From Clostridiaceae bacterium OM02-2AC (GTDB lineage: Bacteria; Bacillota_I; Bacilli_A; Erysipelotrichales; Erysipelotrichaceae), in NCBI GenBank assembly GCA_003481775.1, contig QULU01000002.1:124001-188000 (forward strand): DNA of 64,000 bases, given 5' to 3'. A program made the position numbers and the translations under genes. Below, piece after piece: positions 10,179 through 18,553 of this stretch; the stretch's first letter is position 1; each line of letters opens with the position of its first letter. A model generated the notes under the pieces. It had not been told where the DNA came from. It ran no database searches and saw nothing but the letters and a program-made list of their open reading frames with translations.

Positions 10179-10228
10179 CATGGTATGCCGGAGAGCATGT
10201 TTACCCCGTAAGCATACCATGCTATACT
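10179..10228 (+). promoter_or_regulatory. apeB promoter flanked by a perfect inverted repeat
   Basis: The promoter reads TTTACC (10200-10205), 17 bp, TATACT (10223-10228). A perfect 10-bp inverted repeat, CATGGTATGC at 10179-10188 and GCATACCATG at 10212-10221, brackets the -35 box and fills the spacer up to the -10. Its position suggests a repressor operator or DNA loop. Most of it lies upstream of the expected start of transcription. Confidence 0.65.
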
Positions 10229-10260
10229 GTACGTGTAGATTACAGGAGGATAAATCAATT

Positions 10261-11577
10261 ATGTATAAAGATATTGCAAAAGAATTAGGAAGCTTCATTC
10301 AGAAAAGTCCTAGCTGCTTTCATGCAGTGCATACCATGAAAGGTATGCTGCTGGAAGATGGCTATACGGAATTACGGGAATGTGAAGCCTGGACGCTGGA
10401 AAAGGGCGGAAAATACTTCACAACTAGAAACGGCTCCAGTCTGATCGCCTTTCACATTGGAAGCAGTCTAACGGATTATCACTTTCAGGTTACTTCATCC
10501 CATTCTGATTCTCCTACCTTCAAGGTAAAGGAAGAAGCAGTTCTGAAGGGAAAAGGCGGCTATCTGCAGCTGAATACGGAAGGCTATGGCGGTATGCTGT
10601 GTGCAACATGGATGGATCGGCCGCTTTCTTTGGCAGGGCGTGTCCTTGTAAAGGAAGGCAACACCTTCACCAGCAGGCTCGTAAGCTTCGATCGTGACCT
10701 TCTGCTGATTCCAAACGTTGCCATTCATATGAATCGTGATGTAAATAACGGTATGAAATATAACAATCAGGTGGATATGCTGCCGCTGTTCTCAGCCGGA
10801 GAATGCAGTGAAAGCGATTATGCACAGCTGCTTGCTGATGAGCTGGGCTGTGCAAAAGAGGACATCTTCGGAACTGATCTGTATTTGGTAAACCGCATGG
10901 CTCCAAGCATCTGGGGCATGAAGGAAGAATTCATTTCCTCACCAAAGCTGGACGATCTGCAATGTGCATTCACATCTCTGAAGGCGATGTTGCAGGGGAC
11001 AAATGAACAGGCAGTCAATGTATTTGCATGCTTTGACAATGAGGAGGTTGGCTCCGGTACCAAGCAGGGTGCCTGCTCAACCTTCCTGTATGATGTACTG
11101 CAGAGAATCAATGACAACCTTGGCTACACAAAGGAGGATTATTACCGCGCTGTTGCGAAGAGCTTCATGGTTTCCTGCGACAACGCACATGCTGTACACC
11201 CAAATCATCCAGAAAAAACAGATGATACGAACTGCACCTATATGAATAAGGGAATCGTTGTGAAATTCAGCGCCAACCAGAAATATACAACCGATGCGAT
11301 CAGCTCGGCAGTCTTTGCGGGCATCTGTGAAAAAGCAGGAGTCCCTGTTCAGCATTTCGCAAATAGAAGTGATGCAGCAGGAGGCAGCACTCTTGGAAAT
11401 CTCTCCAGCCAAAAGGTATCCATGCACACCGTGGATATCGGATTGGCACAGCTTGCCATGCATTCCTCCTATGAAACAGCAGGTATCAAAGACAGTGAGT
11501 ATATGATTCGTGCATTGACAACGTTCTATAACACCAATCTTCATATTACCGACAGCGAAACGATTGAGGTCGCATAG
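10261..11577 (+). CDS. apeB: M18 family aminopeptidase
   Basis: The 438-residue cytoplasmic zinc aminopeptidase belongs to the aspartyl/leucyl M18 family. Family motifs seen are the first metal-ligand region SHSDSPTFKVK (about residues 80-90), DNEEVGSGTKQGA (about 260-272) carrying the bridging aspartate and catalytic glutamates, and the C-terminal HSSYETAG with a metal-binding histidine. The start is the ATG at 10261 behind CAGGAGGA; the frame extends upstream through the promoter and is not used there. The enzyme removes N-terminal residues from peptides, which fits its position after an amino acid permease, although that gene ends in its own terminator. The next gene begins six bases downstream and is probably cotranscribed. 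Confidence 0.95.
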   Translation: MYKDIAKELGSFIQKSPSCFHAVHTMKGMLLEDGYTELRECEAWTLEKGGKYFTTRNGSSLIAFHIGSSLTDYHFQVTSSHSDSPTFKVKEEAVLKGKGGYLQLNTEGYGGMLCATWMDRPLSLAGRVLVKEGNTFTSRLVSFDRDLLLIPNVAIHMNRDVNNGMKYNNQVDMLPLFSAGECSESDYAQLLADELGCAKEDIFGTDLYLVNRMAPSIWGMKEEFISSPKLDDLQCAFTSLKAMLQGTNEQAVNVFACFDNEEVGSGTKQGACSTFLYDVLQRINDNLGYTKEDYYRAVAKSFMVSCDNAHAVHPNHPEKTDDTNCTYMNKGIVVKFSANQKYTTDAISSAVFAGICEKAGVPVQHFANRSDAAGGSTLGNLSSQKVSMHTVDIGLAQLAMHSSYETAGIKDSEYMIRALTTFYNTNLHITDSETIEVA

Positions 11578-11583
11578 AGCTCC

Positions 11584-12240
11584 ATGAAAGGTCAAAGCAG
11601 TCAGAAAAAAATTCATATTGACAATCTGTATCTGGTGAAAAAGCTGGATGAGGATTATCATAAGGAATTTATGCGTTTCTATGACTATGTACTGCACAGT
11701 AATAAATCCGATGCGGATATCAACATCATTGTCAATACCGCACTCAATCAGTGTCTGGAGGGAATGAAGAACAGAAAAAAGGCTACGCTGGTAATCCCGA
11801 AGGATTTGAAAGAATATACGGCAAAGCTTTCCCGCGGTAATGTGTATAAGGATATGAAGCGGAAAATTCGCAATCAGGATTATGAGAAAATGCAAATCAG
11901 CAGTATCTGGTATGTATTCTCCCTCTGTATTGTGCTGTTCTTCTTTAAAAATCTGATGGATCAGAAATTTATAGTGAATTATCTGGTTGATGTCATCGTT
12001 GCCTGTATTGCAGGTGGTATTGCAATGAAAAACTTTCTGATACGCAAAAGAATTGTAAAACGCTATCAGTTCGGCAGCTTCTATATGCGAATGGACATCA
12101 TCGCAATCGTCGCCTGTGTATTTATAAAAATAGTGACACCTGCCGCATATGCTAATTTTGATATCACCTATCTTCTTCTGGTGATTTCCTTCTTCATTAT
12201 GAAACGGAAGATCAAGCCGCAATTTGAAGCGGTGATATAG
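11584..12240 (+). CDS. Hypothetical membrane protein with soluble helical N-terminus
   Basis: The 218-residue protein has a charged, helix-rich N-terminal half (about residues 1-105), then four hydrophobic segments (about 107-125, 130-150, 168-185, 190-207) and a short basic tail. This layout resembles the DUF1129/DUF1048-type helical-plus-membrane proteins of Firmicutes, but I see no diagnostic motif and give no function. It starts six bases after the aminopeptidase stop with only a weak ribosome site, which implies translational coupling. A terminator follows at once. The long minus-strand frame across 11077-12222 is an antisense shadow. Confidence 0.75.
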   Translation: MKGQSSQKKIHIDNLYLVKKLDEDYHKEFMRFYDYVLHSNKSDADINIIVNTALNQCLEGMKNRKKATLVIPKDLKEYTAKLSRGNVYKDMKRKIRNQDYEKMQISSIWYVFSLCIVLFFFKNLMDQKFIVNYLVDVIVACIAGGIAMKNFLIRKRIVKRYQFGSFYMRMDIIAIVACVFIKIVTPAAYANFDITYLLLVISFFIMKRKIKPQFEAVI

Positions 12241-12251
12241 CAGACATGAAA

Positions 12252-12281
12252 AGCCCTCAGCAATACGCTGGGAGCTTTTTT
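12252..12281 (+). terminator. Rho-independent terminator of the apeB operon
   Basis: An imperfect AGCCCTCAGC/GCTGGGAGCT hairpin with a 5-base loop is followed by six T residues, 11 bases after the stop. The 285 bases from here to the next start at 12567 show no gene. Confidence 0.8.
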
Positions 12282-12566
12282 GTTATTGTTATCCAAGCAG
12301 AAATGGTTCTTTGAAGTATGTATGCGTATGCTGGAGTCGTGATACACAAAGGGGATTCGATGTAAAAACAGCTGTATATACCGCATCCTGTATCAAATAC
12401 TTCCATCCGGATTTCGACTCCATTGGAATAAAGCTGTCATGCCCCTTCTCTTGTATGAAAGAAAATTCATGGAATTTTAAAATTTGTAAAGTATTTCTTT
12501 TTGTGTGATATTTTGAAATATATACAGCTACTGACTCGTATAGTAAATGAAAGAAGGTAACCCCCT

Positions 12567-13376
12567 ATGAAACGAGCCTGCAGCATTATCCTTATCCTAG
12601 TATTGATCTCCATTGTTTTTCTGTCTGCATACAGCAGTTTACAGACAGACTATAAGCTGATTTCGGCAACAGGAGCTTTTTCCCGGGGAATAATTGTGCA
12701 TTCCATGTATTCTGGTGATGAAGCTGCGGCTACAGACAGGCAGGAGGAAGCACCATCCGTACAGACTGATAGAGAAAGCAAGCCAGCGGAACAAAGCCAT
12801 GGTACTGCATCATCAAAGCCGCAACAAAAAAAGCTGCGCATAATTCAAAGCGTACAGGAAACCTCGTATTACTGCGTTCCTGCCTGTATACAGATGACGC
12901 TTCGCTATCACGCTATAGAATGCACGCAGCACTCCCTTGCACAGCAGCTCCATACAGATCCTGTAACCGGTACGGAGTATGTGGATATGGCAAGGGTTTT
13001 GAACAGCTACCTGTTTCCTGATGCAAGCATGCCATCAGCGGATGAAGCAGGCTATCATGTACAGACAATAGCACCTACAGATCACACACAGGAAGTATCC
13101 GAGATATTTTCACGCCGCTGTGAACAAAACATTAAAGACGGTTACCCTGTATTCGCCGCAGTTGATCTGCATGCGCTTTATCCTGCACTTGCACATGCCA
13201 ATCATATGGTGCTGGTAATCGGTTATGCAAAGAATGATGAAACGATAACCTCCTACTATATCATAGATCCATATCCGCCTGTTCAGGATGATGTATACAA
13301 GGGATTAAAGATATTTTCTGCCGAGGAGCTTGTACATGCCATGCTGGTAAATGAGGAGCCTGCCTACATATGGTAA
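12567..13376 (+). CDS. Secreted or membrane-anchored C39-like cysteine peptidase
   Basis: The protein has 269 residues. Residues 4-22 form a hydrophobic signal or anchor helix after MKRAC. A low-complexity linker rich in E, S, K and Q (about 48-88) leads into a C39_2 papain-like domain. The catalytic Cys is in SYYCVPAC (about residue 103), the His in HANHMVLVIG (about 216), and the Asp in IIDPYPP (about 235). These domains are common in extracellular proteins of Firmicutes, where their substrates are mostly unknown. No ABC exporter or bacteriocin precursor lies nearby, so a bacteriocin-leader peptidase role is unlikely. The start has an AAGGT site 10 bases upstream. It is transcribed alone. 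Confidence 0.8.
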   Translation: MKRACSIILILVLISIVFLSAYSSLQTDYKLISATGAFSRGIIVHSMYSGDEAAATDRQEEAPSVQTDRESKPAEQSHGTASSKPQQKKLRIIQSVQETSYYCVPACIQMTLRYHAIECTQHSLAQQLHTDPVTGTEYVDMARVLNSYLFPDASMPSADEAGYHVQTIAPTDHTQEVSEIFSRRCEQNIKDGYPVFAAVDLHALYPALAHANHMVLVIGYAKNDETITSYYIIDPYPPVQDDVYKGLKIFSAEELVHAMLVNEEPAYIW

Positions 13377-13505
13377 ACTATGGCATAATTTATCAATTAA
13401 AATCAAAGCAGCATGCCCTGGCGCTGCCTTGGAATTGAGGCGCGAAAAATGGTCAAAGGAAACGAAGCTTCCTATCATAGGGGATCTTACTTGGACAAAT
13501 GAAAT

Positions 13506-13556
13506 AAAAGATTTCAAAAGCTATTGTATTCTTCAATAGTAATGAAATCTTTTTTT
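13506..13556 (+). terminator. Rho-independent terminator downstream of C39 peptidase
   Basis: AAAGATTTCA pairs with TGAAATCTTT around an inner CTATTG/CAATAG stem and is followed by T7. The roughly 130 bases between the peptidase stop and this hairpin carry no credible gene. Confidence 0.8.
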
Positions 13557-13691
13557 ACATCTATCCTAAAGGCAACAACCCTAAAGTAAGAAAGAACTAT
13601 CATAGGAATTTGCTTCTTTTTTCGTTTTCTCCTTGTCCTCTGATAAGAGCAGGATATCATGCTTTCTCACATACTTCTATTGAGCATCTTA

Positions 13692-13723
13692 TTGACGATT
13701 GCATGCAGCCCTGTTAGTATAAT
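13692..13723 (+). promoter_or_regulatory. Promoter of the yjdF RNA and gene
   Basis: TTGACG at 13692-13697 is followed by TAGTAT with 17-bp spacing, overlapping a better TATAAT at 13718-13723 with 20-bp spacing. Transcription would start just before the structured leader. Confidence 0.6.
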
Positions 13724-13727
13724 ATGG

Positions 13728-13806
13728 GAATAAAAACACGGTCTGGTTGGTAGTCCAGACGCAATGAGAATTGTCAGTAACCTGCCTCCTTGGTTGTCCG
13801 TTTCCT
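13728..13806 (+). ncRNA. yjdF-motif riboswitch candidate
   Basis: The leader between the promoter and the DUF2992 (yjdF) start contains a stable hairpin GTCTGG/CCAGAC at 13741-13760, a closing helix (ACACGG with CCGTTT), and conserved-looking single-stranded purine-rich linkers. The yjdF RNA motif lies directly upstream of yjdF genes in Firmicutes and is reported to bind azaaromatic compounds and activate translation. Here the RNA ends just before the GGAGGAAG site of the gene, which suits control of translation. The assignment rests mainly on genomic context; I could not align it to a covariance model. Confidence 0.65.
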
Positions 13807-13832
13807 TATATAGTATATAAGGAGGAAGCATT

Positions 13833-14249
13833 ATGAATCAGACTTCGCTTAGCTTCACTGTCTTCTTTGAAGACCCTTTTTGGATTGGTTTATTTGAATA
13901 CCGGGAAAATCAGCTGCTGTATTGGAAACGCATCGTATTTGGCAGTGAGCCCAGTGAACAGTTGGTATATGCATGGCTGAAGAGCTTCTGGTATTCCATC
14001 AGCTTTCAAAAACCTGTGGAAAGCGTGCAGCAAAAGGTGCATCATCGAAATCCCAAGCGCATACAGCGCGAGGCTCGTAAAGCACTGGATGTAAGGCTAT
14101 CCTGTACAAAATCACAGCTGGCTAAAAAACAGCAGCAACAGGAGCGTGCAGAGCAAATGGCTGATAGACGAAAGGCAGACAGAGAAGAACAGAAGGAAGC
14201 GTTTCGTCTTAGACAGATGAAGAAAAAGGCAAAGCATAAGGGTCATTGA
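13833..14249 (+). CDS. yjdF: YjdF family protein (DUF2992)
   Basis: The 138-residue protein matches DUF2992: an N-terminal FTVFFEDPFWIGLFEY segment, a middle domain to about residue 75, and a long basic, charged coiled-coil tail (about 80-138) rich in K, R, E and Q. The molecular function is unknown. The family is tied to the yjdF RNA that senses azaaromatic ligands, which suggests a role in handling or resisting such compounds. The start at 13833 follows AAGGAGGAAGC. It is a single-gene transcript that ends in a strong terminator. Confidence 0.9.
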   Translation: MNQTSLSFTVFFEDPFWIGLFEYRENQLLYWKRIVFGSEPSEQLVYAWLKSFWYSISFQKPVESVQQKVHHRNPKRIQREARKALDVRLSCTKSQLAKKQQQQERAEQMADRRKADREEQKEAFRLRQMKKKAKHKGH

Positions 14250-14271
14250 CATTATACTTTACCAGCTGTAC

Positions 14272-14298
14272 AAAGGGTATGCCTGCGCATACCCTTTT
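14272..14298 (+). terminator. Rho-independent terminator of yjdF
   Basis: A perfect AAAGGGTATGC/GCATACCCTTT stem with a 4-base loop is followed by T residues, 22 bases after the yjdF stop. Confidence 0.92.
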
Positions 14299-14328
14299 AT
14301 ATGAAAGCTGCGTGTGTTTGCCTATGGA

Positions 14329-15006
14329 CTACTGATGAATCGTTTTGATCCGAAAGAGAAAATAGTAGTATTTAAAGAGCATGAGTGCAAACAAAAACAA
14401 ACGCAGCCATAGATTGTTCATAAAATACATAGCAGCAAGCAGCATCAAACTGGCAAAAGTCAGTAGAGAAGCCTTGGTTTTCCGTGTCATGGAACGATGC
14501 TGTACGAAGGAATCCAGATGATTTTTGTACAGCTGTGTCGAAATGAACCAGCAATGAAAGCGCCGTGAGCTTTTCGCAAAACACCAGGCAGAGAGAAGCA
14601 GAAACGGTGTTGTAGGTAAAACAGGAAGCACAACACCCGCTGCCCCCAGTATCATAGATAAAACACCAATGATAAAATAAATAGGTTTCATATATGTCTC
14701 CTTTCGTGACAGCCATATATGCTGTATCACCATGAGCGGTCGATGCAGGAGCATCCTCCAGCCGCTAAAGCGCATGACGCTGCGAATCTGTTCACGCTGT
14801 TCCTTTTGATAACAATGTACCCTGCAGCTGCTGCAGAAGGTCTTGCTTTCCATAAATGGACAGCTGTCAATACGCTGATGTGCGTAGCTGCGAAGCTCCT
14901 CGCATTCCTTGCAAAGTCCCTGTCCATGATGCTGCTTTCGGCAATACAGGGATATCATTTCCTCAATGACAAGCTTTTCCTTTTTCCGTTTGGCTGTGGC
15001 ATCCAT
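14329..15006 (-). CDS. YgbA (nitrous-oxide-stimulated promoter family)-DUF454 (YbaN) fusion
   Basis: The protein has 225 residues. Residues 1-100 match the YgbA family: EKLVIEEMISLYC, a cysteine pair LCKEC, CPFMESKTFCSSCRVHCYQ with more cysteines, and VMRFSGWRML. In enterobacteria YgbA is linked to nitrosative stress. Residues 106-225 match the DUF454/YbaN inner-membrane family: GAAGVVLPVLPTTPFLLLSAWCF and three to four membrane helices. An AAGGAGAC ribosome site lies inside the frame before an in-frame ATG at 14691 (MKPIYF), so the membrane half may also be made alone. The start overlaps the cydC stop (ATGA), so all three genes form one operon. The link to heme/thiol export and NO stress is inference. 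Confidence 0.85.
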   Translation of the reverse strand: MDATAKRKKEKLVIEEMISLYCRKQHHGQGLCKECEELRSYAHQRIDSCPFMESKTFCSSCRVHCYQKEQREQIRSVMRFSGWRMLLHRPLMVIQHIWLSRKETYMKPIYFIIGVLSMILGAAGVVLPVLPTTPFLLLSAWCFAKSSRRFHCWFISTQLYKNHLDSFVQHRSMTRKTKASLLTFASLMLLAAMYFMNNLWLRLFLFALMLFKYYYFLFRIKTIHQ

Positions 15007-16661
15007 CAGCTAACTCTCCCGGATTCCACAGAAAGCACTGTATCCGCAATGCGCATAGTCGTAGGACGATGGGATACCAGAAGAATCGTTTTATCCTTCT
15101 GTGCCTGAATACTTTTCAGGATAACAGCTTCATTCAATGCATCCAGATTACTGGTCGGTTCATCCAAAAGGATACAGTCGGAATCATGCAGGAATGCTCT
15201 TGCGAGTGCGATTCTTTGCTTCTCCCCTCCGGAAAGGGAATCACCGAGCTCTTCCACCAGTGTTGCATACTCCTTTGGCAATGACATAATAAAATCGTGA
15301 ATTCCCGCTTTGCGGCAGGCCTCTTCAATCTCATTAACAGATGCGTCCAGCTTCGCGATTCGTATATTGTTGAAGATGGTATCGTGAAATAAAACTGTTT
15401 CCTGTGTAACCAGACTCTGCATGTTACGCAAATCACAGGTATTGATTTCCTCCAGACTGACACCATTGATGGAAATACTGCCCTGCGGCGCATTCCAGAA
15501 TCGCATAAGCAGCTTCAGCAGGGTTGATTTTCCAGAACCGCTCTTCCCATGAATACCTGTAATCTGGCCCTTTTTGAAGCTTGCCTGTACCTTACGCAGC
15601 ACCTCTTCCTGCTCATAGGAGAAGCTCAAATCCTTCACTTTTATATCCCCGCTGTATGCCGGCTCTTTCCCGCTGATTTCCTCAACCTCTTCTTTTTCAT
15701 CCAGCAGCTGCAATACACGTCTTGCACTCGCCATGGTAATCAGAAGATTATTGGAAAGACTGGCAAGAGCAAGAAGTGGTCCGAAGCTGGATACCATCAG
15801 CACGGTACTCATCAATACCGTTGTAAAGCTTACCCTTCCCTGCAGATACAGCAGGCTGCCGCATAGCAGCATAAGCAGGGTGAATAGCGTAACCACCGCA
15901 TTTCCAAGAATCGCAGAGGTACCTTCATGCAGCTTCAGACGCTTTGCTGTATCATGAAGTGCTTCACTTTTTTTCTGCATTTCCTCCATACGACGGTTTC
16001 CGATACGGTATTGTAATATATCCTGCATTCCACGAAGCGATTCCAATACATAGCTGCTCAAGCTTCCAAATCCCTCACGGGACTGACAGCCCTCCTGCTT
16101 ACCCAGCTTTGTGATAAGAAGTGGAAGCAGTACTCCGCAGGACACATATCCAAGCAGTGCAATCATAAAGAACAGCGTATGCATGTTCGCAAACTGTATC
16201 AGAAGTATGGCAGATGTGAATACAGCAATTAAGACAGGGGAAATCGTATGGGCATAAAACACCTCCAGCGCTTCTATATCACTGGTAATCAGATAAATCA
16301 GATTTCCCTTATCCTGTCCCTCCAGCTTTGCCGGTGCAAGGCGTCGCAAAACAAGGAATACCTTATCTCGAAGAATGGCAAGCAGCTTGAATGCAATATA
16401 ATGATTGCAGGCCTGCTCACCATAATGCAAAATCCCTCGTAGAAGTGCCAGTACAAGCATGATTACAAAGAACACACTCACTGGAAAATCCGGTGCCTGT
16501 ATAGCGATATGGCTAATGAGAAGTGCACTGAAATACGGAATGTATATCGCACATAGAAAGCCCGTAACACCGAGAAATACCGCCAGCAGCATATAGGGAG
16601 CCAGCGGCTTCACAAGCAGACTCATTCGTGCCATCAATCGTATATTTCCTATTTTATCCAT
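15006..16661 (-). CDS. cydC: ABC exporter ATP-binding/permease subunit, CydC-like
   Basis: The 551-residue half-transporter has six membrane helices in the first 310 residues and a C-terminal ABC ATPase: Walker A HGKSGSGKSTLL, signature LSGGEKQRIALARA, Walker B CILLDEPTSNLD, and a switch His in LLVSHRP. With the upstream subunit it forms the heterodimer known as CydDC, described as a glutathione/cysteine exporter and more recently as a heme transporter. I place the start at the ATG at 16661, overlapping the cydD stop by 8 bases behind GGAGGGAG. The frame extends further upstream inside cydD, but that part is a shadow. No cytochrome bd genes are in the window, so the role may be thiol or heme homeostasis. 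Confidence 0.85.
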   Translation of the reverse strand: MDKIGNIRLMARMSLLVKPLAPYMLLAVFLGVTGFLCAIYIPYFSALLISHIAIQAPDFPVSVFFVIMLVLALLRGILHYGEQACNHYIAFKLLAILRDKVFLVLRRLAPAKLEGQDKGNLIYLITSDIEALEVFYAHTISPVLIAVFTSAILLIQFANMHTLFFMIALLGYVSCGVLLPLLITKLGKQEGCQSREGFGSLSSYVLESLRGMQDILQYRIGNRRMEEMQKKSEALHDTAKRLKLHEGTSAILGNAVVTLFTLLMLLCGSLLYLQGRVSFTTVLMSTVLMVSSFGPLLALASLSNNLLITMASARRVLQLLDEKEEVEEISGKEPAYSGDIKVKDLSFSYEQEEVLRKVQASFKKGQITGIHGKSGSGKSTLLKLLMRFWNAPQGSISINGVSLEEINTCDLRNMQSLVTQETVLFHDTIFNNIRIAKLDASVNEIEEACRKAGIHDFIMSLPKEYATLVEELGDSLSGGEKQRIALARAFLHDSDCILLDEPTSNLDALNEAVILKSIQAQKDKTILLVSHRPTTMRIADTVLSVESGRVS

Positions 16662-18393
16662 ACTGTATATCTCCCTCCATAGCTTCCAGCTCCTGCTGTT
16701 TCTCATACATTTTTGCATAGGCTCCCTGCAAATGCAGCAGCTCCTCATGTCTGCCATGCTCCTGACAGGTACCCTGTTCAATCACATAGATCTGATCACA
16801 GTTTATAATGCTCTTCAGCCGATGCGTGATCATGATTACCGTTTTCGTTTCTGCCAGCTTATGAATGATCGATATAATGGCATCCTCACTCTTTGCGTCA
16901 ATATTACTTGCGGCCTCATCAAAAATATAAACATCGCGCTGAGCCAGCAATGCCCGGGCAATGGATAAACGCTGCTTCTGTCCACCGGATAAATTATTCC
17001 CCTGCTCCTGCAATTCCATATCCAGGCCGCCCTGTTCCATGACAAAATCAAGAAGCTCCACCTTACGCAGTGCCTCCAGCATATCCGCTTCACTCAGCGA
17101 AGCCTTTGCTATTGCCAGATTTTCGCGAACACTGCCCTTAAAAATAAATGGTTGGTGGCTGACATATAGAAAGGATTGATAGAAGGCATCATCGTCAATA
17201 TCCCTCCGCTGCGTTCCCGCAATCAGCAGCTGTCCATGGTAATCTTTGACAATGCCGGCAATCAGCTTGGCAATCGTACTCTTACCGGAGCCGCTTTCTC
17301 CAACGATTGCAGTGAACTGTCCAGGTCTAAGCTGCATATATACATGCTTTAGGATAACGCGTTGCTCATCATAGGAAAAGCTAAGATCACGCAGCTGGAT
17401 ATCCCCTGTTTTTGCTTCCCTCTGCATGCCCTCTGCATGATTCAGCGGCTGATCCAGAATACGGAAAATTTTATCACTCGCGGCAATACCATTCATCGCA
17501 ATATGGAAAAAGGAGCCCAGAAGACGCAACGGTATAAAAAATTCCGAGGAAAGCAAGACTATGCAGATAACCTGAAATAATGACAGATTTCCATTTTGAA
17601 ATCCGAGGATGGCCACAATACTCCCCAGAGCCGCACCGCCATAAGCAATCAGATCCATGACACTGACAGAGTTTAACTGCATTGTGAGAACCTTCATTGT
17701 GATTTTACGAAAATTCTCCGCCTCCTTGTTCATTTCCTGCTGCTTCCATTCATCCGCCTGATAAATTTTCAGTGTGGTAAGCCCCTGCAAATTCTCTAAA
17801 AAGCTGTCTCCCAGTGTCGTATAGCTGCTCCAGTACTTAGATAACAGCTTCTTTGCAAATTTCTGTACCGCTATGATAGACAGTGGTATAAGCGGTACAC
17901 AAAGCAGAAGAACGAGTGCACTTCTTACGTCCATCCATACAAGAATCAGGAATAGCGTTATCGGTGCAAGCATACTGTAGAAAAACTGGGGAAGATATCT
18001 GCCAAAGTAAATCTCCAGCTGATCAATTCCTTCGACACTCAACTGCACCAGCTCACTGGTCACTGCACTCTTCGTATAGTCATTTTTCATTTCCAGCAGC
18101 TTTGCGAAAAGCCGCATGCGAAGGTGCTCCCGTACATGACAGGAGGCCTCATGGGAAAATATACTCGTTTTTTGAACACAGATTGCTCGAACCGCAATGC
18201 ACAAAAGTACGCCGCATGCTGTCAAAAGCAGAATCCGTGGTTCTATGGTCTTGTTGAATATGTGTGAAAGTACGTTTGCCAGCAGTATCACGAAGACGAT
18301 ATTGCAGAGCAGGGATAACCACTGCATACCTACCTGCTTCAGGATATATGGTTTTGCCTCCGGCATCTCTTTTAAAAGTCGTTTATCAATCAT
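16654..18393 (-). CDS. cydD: ABC exporter ATP-binding/permease subunit, CydD-like
   Basis: The 579-residue half-transporter has an N-terminal six-helix membrane domain and a C-terminal ATPase: Walker A VGESGSGKSTIAKL, signature NLSGGQKQRLSIARA, and Walker B VYIFDEAASNID. The Walker B region is followed by A rather than the catalytic-type P of DEPTS, seen also in CydD-like partners. It is the first gene of the cydD-cydC-ygbA/DUF454 operon, preceded by AAGGAGGC and a good promoter. The assignment as CydD rather than a generic exporter is from overall resemblance and pairing and is moderately certain. Confidence 0.82.
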   Translation of the reverse strand: MIDKRLLKEMPEAKPYILKQVGMQWLSLLCNIVFVILLANVLSHIFNKTIEPRILLLTACGVLLCIAVRAICVQKTSIFSHEASCHVREHLRMRLFAKLLEMKNDYTKSAVTSELVQLSVEGIDQLEIYFGRYLPQFFYSMLAPITLFLILVWMDVRSALVLLLCVPLIPLSIIAVQKFAKKLLSKYWSSYTTLGDSFLENLQGLTTLKIYQADEWKQQEMNKEAENFRKITMKVLTMQLNSVSVMDLIAYGGAALGSIVAILGFQNGNLSLFQVICIVLLSSEFFIPLRLLGSFFHIAMNGIAASDKIFRILDQPLNHAEGMQREAKTGDIQLRDLSFSYDEQRVILKHVYMQLRPGQFTAIVGESGSGKSTIAKLIAGIVKDYHGQLLIAGTQRRDIDDDAFYQSFLYVSHQPFIFKGSVRENLAIAKASLSEADMLEALRKVELLDFVMEQGGLDMELQEQGNNLSGGQKQRLSIARALLAQRDVYIFDEAASNIDAKSEDAIISIIHKLAETKTVIMITHRLKSIINCDQIYVIEQGTCQEHGRHEELLHLQGAYAKMYEKQQELEAMEGDIQYG

Positions 18394-18432
18394 AGTGCCT
18401 CCTTGTTAGTTTGAGATAACTTATCGGATAGA

Positions 18433-18461
18433 AGTTTACCACGGTTAACAAAAGGTGTCAA
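18433..18461 (-). promoter_or_regulatory. Promoter of the cydDC operon
   Basis: On the minus strand TTGACA (18461-18456) is followed by 17 bp and TAAACT (18438-18433), about 40 bases upstream of the cydD start. This is a near-consensus -35 with correct spacing. Confidence 0.75.
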
Positions 18462-18553
18462 TGTATAATGATTTTTTATATGAGAATTCAACAAAAAATA
18501 TAATGTAATTAAAAAGTATGTTAAAATTATCTGGATAGGAAGGATGTGGAAGA

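Noticed and set aside
11077..12222. 381-codon minus-strand frame
   Set aside because: It is antisense to the aminopeptidase and membrane protein genes, both of which have clear domains and signals; its His/Ile-rich composition is typical of antisense reading.
13351..13539. Overlapping 60-70 codon frames on both strands after the C39 gene
   Set aside because: They overlap the gene end and its terminator, have no ribosome site, and no family resemblance.
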